A stretch of 64,000 nucleotides of DNA from Alloboseaceae bacterium BT-24-1 (GTDB taxonomy: Bacteria; Pseudomonadota; Alphaproteobacteria; Rhizobiales; Beijerinckiaceae). This document shows positions 58,098-64,000 of the stretch, piece by piece. The stretch is taken from assembly GCA_025846845.1 (NCBI GenBank), contig JAOYTL010000011.1, positions 62,001 through 126,000 on the forward strand. The letters are read 5' to 3'. The position numbers and the translations under genes were made by a program. Positions within the stretch are counted from its first letter, which is position 1. Each line of letters starts with the position of its first letter. The notes beneath the pieces were generated by a model that ran no database searches, was not told the DNA's origin, and saw nothing but the letters and a program-made list of their open reading frames with translations.

Positions 58098-58898
58098 TCA
58101 GCCCTTTCCGGATCCGACGAAGAGGCGGTCGAGCCCGTAGAGCCGGTCGAGCGCGAAGAGCAGCCCGGCGGTCAGCACGATGAGGCAGGTGGAGACGGCC
58201 GCGATCAGCGGATCGATATTGTCCTGGATGTAGAGGAACATGCGCACGGGAAGCGTGGTGGTGGCCGGCGAGGCGATGAATACCGTCATCGTGACCTCGT
58301 CGAAGGAGTTGATGGCGGCAAGCAGCCAGCCCGAGACGACACCAGGCAGGATCAGCGGTAACGTCACCCGCCGGAACACCGTCATCGTGTCGGCGCCGAG
58401 CGAGATCGCCGCATGCTCGATCCTGCGGTCGATGCCGTAGGAGGCGGCGAGCACGAGCCTGAGCGCGAAAGGCATGATGACGATGACATGGCTCAGCACG
58501 AGGCCGGTGAAGGTGCCGGACAGGCCGAGCTGCGTGAAGAAGCGCAGGAAGGCGATGCCGAGCACGACATGCGGCACCATCAGGGGCGACATGAACAATG
58601 CTGTGATCGCCTCGCGGCCGGCGAAGCGATAGCGCGCGATTGCCAGCGCCGCTGGCACGGCGAGCGCGATCGCCACGGTCGAGGACAGCGCCGCGAGCCA
58701 GAGCGAGGCATAGAAGGCGCGCAGGAATTCGGGGTAGCCGAGGATCGCCTTGAACCAGCGCAGGCTCGGCCCCCGCGTCGGCAGCGAGAGATAGCCTTCC
58801 GGCGTGAAGGCGACGATGCAGACGATCGCGAGCGGCGCCAGCATGAAGACCACGAACAGGAGATGGAAGACGAGCGCGAGGGGGCCGTTGCGTCTCAT
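58098..58898 (-). CDS. ABC permease, PotC type
   Basis: A 266-residue permease with about six helices, beginning LVFHLLFVVFMLAPLAIVCI, with the EAA-type loop EHAAISLGADTMTVFRRVT near residue 160 and AAINSFDEVTMTVFIASP, typical of PotC. It follows the PotB-like gene after 13 bases on the same strand and is two bases from the DAO gene, so transport and oxidation are co-expressed. Confidence 0.93.
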   Translation of the reverse strand: MRRNGPLALVFHLLFVVFMLAPLAIVCIVAFTPEGYLSLPTRGPSLRWFKAILGYPEFLRAFYASLWLAALSSTVAIALAVPAALAIARYRFAGREAITALFMSPLMVPHVVLGIAFLRFFTQLGLSGTFTGLVLSHVIVIMPFALRLVLAASYGIDRRIEHAAISLGADTMTVFRRVTLPLILPGVVSGWLLAAINSFDEVTMTVFIASPATTTLPVRMFLYIQDNIDPLIAAVSTCLIVLTAGLLFALDRLYGLDRLFVGSGKG

Positions 58899-58911
58899 TC
58901 GAACGATCTCC

Positions 58912-59778
58912 TCATTCGAACACCTGTGCGTAGCGGCGCTCGATCAGCCGGTTCGAGCCGACGATGATGGCGACGAGCGCGACGAGCAGCAGCATCGCCA
59001 CCGCGGCACCGAGCGGCCAGTTCAGCGTGTTGAGGAACTCGTCATAGGCCAGCGTCGCCGCGACCTTGAGCCGGCGCCCGCCGATGATCGCGGGAGAGGC
59101 GAAGGCGCTGGCGGCAAGCGCAAAGACGATGATCGCGCCCGAGAGGATGCCGGGCACGATCTGCGGCAGGATCACGCGCCGCCAGATCGTCCACCAGCCA
59201 GCCCCGAGCGACATCGCCGCGTTCTCGATCTGCGGGTCGAGCCGCTGCAGCGAGGCCCAGACCGCCAGGATCATGAAGGGCATCAGGACATGGGCGAGCG
59301 CGATGACGACGCCGGTCTCGGTGAACATGAATTCGAGCGGCGCGCCGATCAGCCCGAGCGCGATCAACCCCTGGTTGACGAGCCCGGTGGAGCCGAGCAA
59401 CAGCGCCCAGCCGAGCGTGCGCGCCACGACCGAGACCAGCAGCGGGCCGATCACCACCAGCATGCAGATGCTGCGCCAGGCCGGCGCCATGCGGTTGAGG
59501 ATATAGGCTTCCGGCACGCCGATCAGGATCGTCGCGACCGTCACCAGCACGGCGATGCGGAAGGTGCGCAGGAAGACTTCGAAGAAGTAGGAATCGGTCG
59601 CGATCTCGACCCAATTCTTGAGCGTGAACGTCGGGACGATGCCCTTGTACTGGCCCCAGTCGTAGAAGGAGAGCAGCGCCGTCATCCCGAGCGGGATGAT
59701 GACGAGGCCGAGGAAGACGAGCAGCCCCGGCGCGGCGAGCCAATAGGGCGTGTTGCGTTCGCTGGCGACGAGGCTCAT
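58912..59778 (-). CDS. ABC permease, PotB type
   Basis: A 288-residue permease: YWLAAPGLLVFLGLVIIPLG first helix, FTLKNWVEIATDSYF, and the EAA-type loop ENAAMSLGAGWWTIWRRVI near residue 185. ATG 59778 overlaps the ATPase stop (ATGA); a longer upstream frame is only the shadow of the ATPase gene. It pairs with the PotC-like permease. Confidence 0.93.
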   Translation of the reverse strand: MSLVASERNTPYWLAAPGLLVFLGLVIIPLGMTALLSFYDWGQYKGIVPTFTLKNWVEIATDSYFFEVFLRTFRIAVLVTVATILIGVPEAYILNRMAPAWRSICMLVVIGPLLVSVVARTLGWALLLGSTGLVNQGLIALGLIGAPLEFMFTETGVVIALAHVLMPFMILAVWASLQRLDPQIENAAMSLGAGWWTIWRRVILPQIVPGILSGAIIVFALAASAFASPAIIGGRRLKVAATLAYDEFLNTLNWPLGAAVAMLLLVALVAIIVGSNRLIERRYAQVFE

Positions 59779-60818
59779 GACGCCGCCCCGTCCCTGAGCA
59801 ACGCGGCATCGCCGGGCGCGAAGGACGCCATGACGGTGTCGCCCTCCACCGGGACGCCGCCGCCGTCGTTGCTGCGCATCAGGATCAGTGGCCCGGCGGC
59901 GCTCTCGGCGTTCAGAAGCCAATGCGCTCCCTGAAAGACGCGCCCTGTGATCCGCGCCGGAAAGCCGGAAGCGCCGGGCGGCGCGATGGCGAGACGCTCG
60001 GGCCGGACCGCGAGCGCGACCTCGCCGATTCCCGCGCCGGGGATCGTGACGGTGAACCCGTCGATCACGACCCGATCACGGCCTTCGCAGCGTCCCTTCA
60101 GTACATTGGTCTTGCCGAGGAAGTTGGCGACGAAGGCGCTTAAGGGCCTGCCATAGACGGCATCGGGCGCGCCGATCTGCTCGACCCGGCCCTGGTTCAT
60201 CAGCACGATCCGGTCGGATAGCGCCATCGCCTCATGCTGGTCATGGGTCACCAGGATGGTCGTGGTGCCGATCGTGCGCTGGATCTGGCGCAGTTCGCCC
60301 TGCATCTCCTCGCGCAGCTTGGCGTCGAGGTTGGAAAGCGGCTCGTCGAGCAGGAGCAATGCGGGCTTGATGACGAGCGCCCGCGCCAGCGCGACACGTT
60401 GCTGCTGGCCGCCTGACATCCGCCGCGGATAGCGCTCGGCGAAGCCTTTCAGCCCGACGAGTTCCATCGCCTGCAGCGTCCGCTTCTCGCGCTCGTCCCT
60501 GGCGACGCCGCGCATCTCGAGCCCGAAGGCGATGTTCTCCGCCACGGTCATGTGCGGAAACAGCGCGTAGCTCTGGAAGACGATGCCGAGGCCACGCTTG
60601 TTGGGGGCGACGGCGGCGAGATCGCCGCCGTCGAGCAGGATGCGTCCGCGATCGACGGAGGCGAAGCCCGCGATCATCTGCAAGGTCGTGGTCTTGCCAC
60701 AGCCGGAGGGGCCGAGCAGCGAGACGAACTCGCCGCGTTCCACAGCAAGGTCGAGCCCTTCCACCGCCGTGACGCTGCCATAGGACTTGCCCAGCCCTTC
60801 GAGGACGAGATGCGACAT
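59775..60818 (-). CDS. ABC transporter ATP-binding protein, PotA type
   Basis: A 347-residue ATPase: Walker A LLGPSGCGKTTTLQ, Q-loop IVFQSYALFPHMTV, signature RMSGGQQQRVALARAL, Walker B LLLLDEPLSNLD and H-loop ILVTHDQHEAMAL, then a TOBE domain with LAVRPERLAIAP. It lies 26 bases downstream of the receptor gene and overlaps the PotB-like gene by four bases. Confidence 0.94.
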   Translation of the reverse strand: MSHLVLEGLGKSYGSVTAVEGLDLAVERGEFVSLLGPSGCGKTTTLQMIAGFASVDRGRILLDGGDLAAVAPNKRGLGIVFQSYALFPHMTVAENIAFGLEMRGVARDEREKRTLQAMELVGLKGFAERYPRRMSGGQQQRVALARALVIKPALLLLDEPLSNLDAKLREEMQGELRQIQRTIGTTTILVTHDQHEAMALSDRIVLMNQGRVEQIGAPDAVYGRPLSAFVANFLGKTNVLKGRCEGRDRVVIDGFTVTIPGAGIGEVALAVRPERLAIAPPGASGFPARITGRVFQGAHWLLNAESAAGPLILMRSNDGGGVPVEGDTVMASFAPGDAALLRDGAAS

Positions 60819-60844
60819 GACTTGATCCGATCAGCCGGCGCGGC

Positions 60845-61879
60845 TCAGCGCTCGATCTCGCGGTTCCAGCGGCGCGTCCACTCCTCGCGCTTGTCGTTGG
60901 CGACATCCCAGTCGACGGCCTTCAGCAGCTTGACCTGCTCGCCATAGGGCAGGCCCTTCTGCTGCTCTGATGTCAGGGTGACCTTGGTGTTGGCCGGCCC
61001 CGACCCGCCACCGACCGCCATGACGACCTGGACCGGCGGCGTCAGCATGTACTGCAGGAAGGCGTTGGCTTCGGCGGCGTTCTTCGAGCCTTCGACCGGG
61101 CAGCCGGCGATGCCGAGCGCGTAGCCACCTTCCTTCGGATAGACGAATTCGGCCGGGAAGCCGGTATCGGCGAAGGCCTTGACGCGGCCAGAGCCCCAGA
61201 CGCCGATCACCGCCTGGCCGTTCTGGAAGAGCTCGGTCATCTTCGCCGGCGACGGCTCATAGGCGAGGACGTTGGCGTTGATCTCGTCCTTGATCGTCTT
61301 GAAGCCGGCTTCGATCTTGGCCTCGCCGCCGCCGCCGAGCTGCGCGAAGGCGATCAGCGCGTGCAGGCCATAGGTGTTGTTGATCGGCGGGATCACCAGC
61401 TTCTTGCGGAACTTGGTTTCCTTGAGGTCGGTCCAGGAGGTCGGCGCCGGCCACTTGTTCTCCTCGAAAGCCTTCTTGTTGTAGAACAGGCCCGTCGCCA
61501 CCATGCCGAGGCCGACCGCCTTGTTCGACTTGAACTTCATCACCGGAGCGACATCGGCATAGATCGCCGCGTCGGTCAGCGTGCCGCAGAAGCCGAGCGA
61601 GACCGCCTGATAGGCCGGGCCGTCATCGACGATGATGACGTCGATCTGCTGGTTGCCCTTCTGTGCCTGCAGCTTGGCGAGCGTGTCGGTCGAGTTGCCG
61701 GCGACGTACTCGACCTTGACGTTCGCCTGCTTCTCGAAGGCCGGGATGACCTCCTTGCGCATGACCTGCTCGTAGGAGCCGCCATAGCCGGCGACATAGA
61801 GCGTCTTCTGCTGCGCGAAAGCGACGGAACCAGCGAGCGCGGTACCGGCGACGAGCGCAAATGTGATGGTCGATTTCAT
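60845..61879 (-). CDS. ABC transporter substrate-binding protein, PotD type
   Basis: A 344-residue receptor with a signal peptide ending SVAFAQQK, then TLYVAGYGGSYEQVMRKEV, a PotD/AfuA-type opening, with DVIIVDDGPAYQA and LFYNKKAFEENKWP. GAGGGGAAG precedes ATG 61879. It heads the minus-strand operon 53717-61879 and is divergent from a LysR gene, which is its probable regulator. Ligand unknown; the downstream flavoproteins suggest an amine, opine or imino acid. Confidence 0.93.
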   Translation of the reverse strand: MKSTITFALVAGTALAGSVAFAQQKTLYVAGYGGSYEQVMRKEVIPAFEKQANVKVEYVAGNSTDTLAKLQAQKGNQQIDVIIVDDGPAYQAVSLGFCGTLTDAAIYADVAPVMKFKSNKAVGLGMVATGLFYNKKAFEENKWPAPTSWTDLKETKFRKKLVIPPINNTYGLHALIAFAQLGGGGEAKIEAGFKTIKDEINANVLAYEPSPAKMTELFQNGQAVIGVWGSGRVKAFADTGFPAEFVYPKEGGYALGIAGCPVEGSKNAAEANAFLQYMLTPPVQVVMAVGGGSGPANTKVTLTSEQQKGLPYGEQVKLLKAVDWDVANDKREEWTRRWNREIER

Positions 61880-61941
61880 GGCTTCCCCTCCTCGTTTTCG
61901 AGTGATGCGCAAAGGTCGGGGGAAGTTTCGAACTGGTCAAA

Positions 61942-61954
61942 TCGAATGATTCGA
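61942..61954. promoter_or_regulatory. Palindrome between divergent LysR and PotD genes, operator candidate
   Basis: TCGAATGATTCGA is a perfect 6-1-6 palindrome in an AT-rich part of the 119-base gap. TTCGAAC and GTCGAAA nearby carry the same half-site. It is placed to control both divergent promoters, as LysR operators do. Confidence 0.5.
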
Positions 61955-61998
61955 GTAATCCATGTCGAAATGTTATGATTTGGACAGAGGCCTGAACC

Positions 61999-62934
61999 AT
62001 GCTGAATCCGCGTCAGATCGAGGCTTTCCGCACGGTGATCGTGACCGGCGGCGTGACCGCCGCGGCTCACGCGTTGCACATCAGCCAGCCGGCAGTGACG
62101 CGCCTGATCCATGACCTGCAATATGCGCTCGGCCTGAAGCTGTTCGCCAAGCGGGGCACACGGCTCGTGCCGACCAACGAGGCTCTCTCGCTCTACCGTG
62201 AGGTCGAGCGTCAATTCGTCGGGCTGGACCGCATCGAACGGGCTGCGAAAAGCCTGCGCGACGGAGAGTCCGGGCGGCTGAGGATCGCAGCGCTGCCGAC
62301 CTTCAATGTCGGCTTCCTGCCGCGCATCCTCGGCCGCTTCATGCTGGACCGGCCGGCACTGGAGACGGCCGTCTACGGCAGCATCTCGTCGCAGGTGGTC
62401 GATTGGGTCGCGAGCGGCTTTTGCGATGTCGGCTTCGCGCAGGGCCCGCTCGACTTCCCCAATATCGAGGTGGACATGCTGGCGCCCGTGTCAGGCGTCG
62501 CGGTCCTGCCGGAAGGCCATCGCCTGACGGAGAAATCCGTGCTGGAGCCGGCGGATTTCATCGGCGAGCCCTTTGTCTCGCTCGAGCAGACCACGCCGAT
62601 GCGATATCGCATCGACGCGGTTTTCTCATCTGCCGGCATTACCCGGCAGGCGCGCGTGGAAACGCCGCTCTCGATGATCGCCTGCGGGCTCGTTGCCGCC
62701 GGCGCGGGCGTGACGATCGTCGACCCGTTCACCGCTTTCGAATTCCACGGCCGTGGCATCGTGATGCGACCGTTCAGGCCCGCTGTCCTCTACGAGATCG
62801 GCGTCGTCTGGGCGAGCGGTCGCTTCAGGTCCGCCCTGGCGCTCGACTTCGCCGACGCAGTGCGCACGGCCGTGGGGGAGAGAGCCGACGAAGGAGCCAC
62901 GGCTGCCGCCTGCTTCTCGCCAAAGTGTGAGTAG
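61999..62934 (+). CDS. LysR-type transcriptional regulator
   Basis: A 311-residue LysR regulator. The helix-turn-helix is in RQIEAFRTVIVTGGVTAAAH and LHISQPAVTRLIHDLQ (residues 4-40); the co-inducer domain includes RIAALPTFNVGFLPRILGRF and AAGAGVTIVDPFTAFEF. This layout resembles the NocR/OccR/OoxR opine-type LysR branch, which fits the opine-oxidase-like genes it diverges from. It probably controls the 60845-53717 operon. A short CCCTC/GAGGG hairpin (62939-62951) follows its stop. Confidence 0.92.
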   Translation: MLNPRQIEAFRTVIVTGGVTAAAHALHISQPAVTRLIHDLQYALGLKLFAKRGTRLVPTNEALSLYREVERQFVGLDRIERAAKSLRDGESGRLRIAALPTFNVGFLPRILGRFMLDRPALETAVYGSISSQVVDWVASGFCDVGFAQGPLDFPNIEVDMLAPVSGVAVLPEGHRLTEKSVLEPADFIGEPFVSLEQTTPMRYRIDAVFSSAGITRQARVETPLSMIACGLVAAGAGVTIVDPFTAFEFHGRGIVMRPFRPAVLYEIGVVWASGRFRSALALDFADAVRTAVGERADEGATAAACFSPKCE

Positions 62935-63071
62935 TTCACCCTCTGCGAGGGAAAGATGCGTCAGTTGTGGAAGTCGGCTGCCTGCTCGATTCGGGACATT
63001 CGAGGCGAGCTCGCGGCGCGCGCCGCACTCGCTCACAGGCTTGGCAGCGCTTCGGCTCGTCTCGAAGTGCG

Positions 63072-63788
63072 TCAGCCGGATCGAGGCGACATCTGCGCCT
63101 CGATCATCTCCGCCGTCCTCCGATAATGCGCGGCCAGAAGATCCTGGGCCTTGTCGGCATCTCTCGCGAGAGCCGCGTCCATGATCTGCCGATGCTCGAA
63201 CGCGACGTCGCGCGTGCCCTTCGGCATCTTTCCCGCGAGCGCTGGCAGGCGATAGCGCTGGGTCTCGACATGGAGCTGGTCGGACAGGTTGATCAGCCGG
63301 CGCGAGCCGCATTTGGCAATGAGTGCCCTGTGGAACTCCTGATGGCGGATCTCGAGCGCTGACAGTTCGTCGACGCTGAGCTCGCGGCCAACCGGAGCAA
63401 GCCGGCGCACCTGCAGGTCGAGGGCGTGGAAGGCCGCGACGATGCCGGCCTCCCAGTCATCGTCGCCGCGATCGATCGAGCGTTTCAGCGCCTCGCATTC
63501 GATCAGCGACCTCGTCTCCGTCACATCCCACATCTCCTCGATCGAGACCGGAGCGACGGAGAAGCCGCGCAATGCTGCCGCGAGGACGAGCCTTTCGGTC
63601 TGCAGGCGGTTCAAGGCCTCGCGCAGGGGCGAGAAGCTCAACCCGTAGCGCTGGCGCAGGAATTCGAGCCGCAGCGGCTGCCCGGGCTCGAAAATGCCCG
63701 CGACGATGTCGCTCCGCAGCTTCCGATAGGCGGTTTCGGCCGCCGTGAACGACGCTTCGGGGGACGCCGTCTCCTCATGGCTCGCCAT
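63072..63788 (-). CDS. GntR-family regulator with FCD ligand-binding domain
   Basis: A 238-residue GntR regulator of the FadR/FCD type. The winged helix has AYRKLRSDIVAGIFEPGQPL and LRQRYGLSFSPLREALNRL; the FCD domain has ETRSLIECEALKRSI and the metal-binding IRHQEFHRALIAKCG. The start is uncertain: ATG 63788 gives normal length, a GTG at 63854 would add 22 residues. It is divergent from a gene starting at 63937 and probably regulates it. Confidence 0.88.
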   Translation of the reverse strand: MASHEETASPEASFTAAETAYRKLRSDIVAGIFEPGQPLRLEFLRQRYGLSFSPLREALNRLQTERLVLAAALRGFSVAPVSIEEMWDVTETRSLIECEALKRSIDRGDDDWEAGIVAAFHALDLQVRRLAPVGRELSVDELSALEIRHQEFHRALIAKCGSRRLINLSDQLHVETQRYRLPALAGKMPKGTRDVAFEHRQIMDAALARDADKAQDLLAAHYRRTAEMIEAQMSPRSG

Positions 63789-63936
63789 AGCTGTCGCATT
63801 CCGCTTCACGCGCACGATTCGATCCCATTCCTCGGTTCTGGGTCGACCGTACACGAATGCACATCTAACGCAAAAACATCTTTCTTTCGAAAATCCTGCA
63901 TGCTAACCAAAATCCATAGTTTGAGAGGAGGTCGCC

Positions 63937-64000
63937 ATGTCAGCTCCAAAGCAGAACCACCGAGAGGACGTCGCCGGGCGTGCGAACGTCGAGGATACGC
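63937..64000 (+). CDS. 5' end of a gene running out of the window (partial)
   Basis: ATG 63937 follows a very strong GAGAGGAGG ribosome-binding site (63923-63931). The visible frame reads MSAPKQNHREDVAGRANVED and stays open to the end. The family cannot be recognised from 21 residues. It is divergent from the GntR regulator; the 148-base gap between is AT-rich near 63870-63900 and presumably holds both promoters. Confidence 0.6.
   Translation, partial: MSAPKQNHREDVAGRANVEDT

Overview
The window reads as a high-GC accessory (catabolic and transport) region from an alphaproteobacterium, most likely a Hyphomicrobiales/Bosea-like soil organism. This is inference from base composition, dense ATGA/GTGA gene overlaps, an ECF sigma/NrsF pair with GTAACC-N16-CGAA promoters, and the abundance of ABC, TRAP and TctC-type uptake genes. 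I saw no tRNA, rRNA, CRISPR array, insertion sequence or phage gene.

Layout. 1-4996 (+): tail of an upstream gene, MmgE/PrpD protein, enoyl-CoA hydratase, two-subunit 3-oxoacid CoA-transferase, orphan PotA-type ATPase. 5157-6128 (+): Tat-exported alpha/beta-hydrolase. 6207-9747 (-): peptide-type ABC binding protein and two permeases without ATPases. 9904-21050 (-): an eleven-gene run (HMG-CoA-lyase-like, two crotonases, CaiB/BaiF CoA-transferase, acyl-CoA ligase, nitronate monooxygenase, TctC receptor, aldehyde dehydrogenase, RidA, alpha/beta-hydrolase, enolase-superfamily enzyme). 21454-32915 (mostly +): omega-aminotransferase, DUF3870 protein (-), polyamine-type ABC transporter, degenerate and intact HDAC-like amidohydrolases, second binding protein, APH-fold kinase and class-III phospho-lyase. 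33011-39811: NrsF/ECF sigma pair and a divergent five-gene operon. 39903-45835: LysR regulator, RraA-like aldolase, aspartate aminotransferase, polar amino acid ABC transporter. 45953-53580: LysR regulator and an aromatic-ring pathway (FAD hydroxylase, VOC dioxygenase, SnoaL-like protein, FAH hydrolase) with a TRAP transporter. 53717-61879 (-): PotABCD-type transporter with two DAO-type flavoproteins, an HcnA/HcnB-type pair and RidA. 61999-64000: LysR and GntR regulators and the start of another gene.

The most striking signal is a family of four related leader RNAs at 21062-28432, one ahead of each transcription unit of the amine/acyl-CoA locus. Each has a 5' GC(T/A)AGG-like element, a short helix P1 whose two strands covary, an inner hairpin P2, an ACA linker, and a 3' helix beginning ACCGGC. 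Two of the 3' helices end in clear U-runs and look like intrinsic terminators. Three have a TTGAC-type -35 at a fixed distance (34-37 nt) upstream. This looks like a cis-regulatory RNA (riboswitch or attenuator) coordinating uptake, deacetylation, phosphorylation/elimination, transamination and acyl-CoA breakdown of one substrate class. The kinase plus phospho-lyase pair suggests a hydroxylysine- or ethanolamine-like amino alcohol. I cannot name a known RNA family for it.

Other notable points: two paralogous alpha/beta-hydrolases whose nucleophile serine is alanine, an HDAC-like pseudoenzyme kept as an open frame beside an intact paralogue, and an HMG-CoA-lyase-like protein with histidine in place of the signature cysteine.
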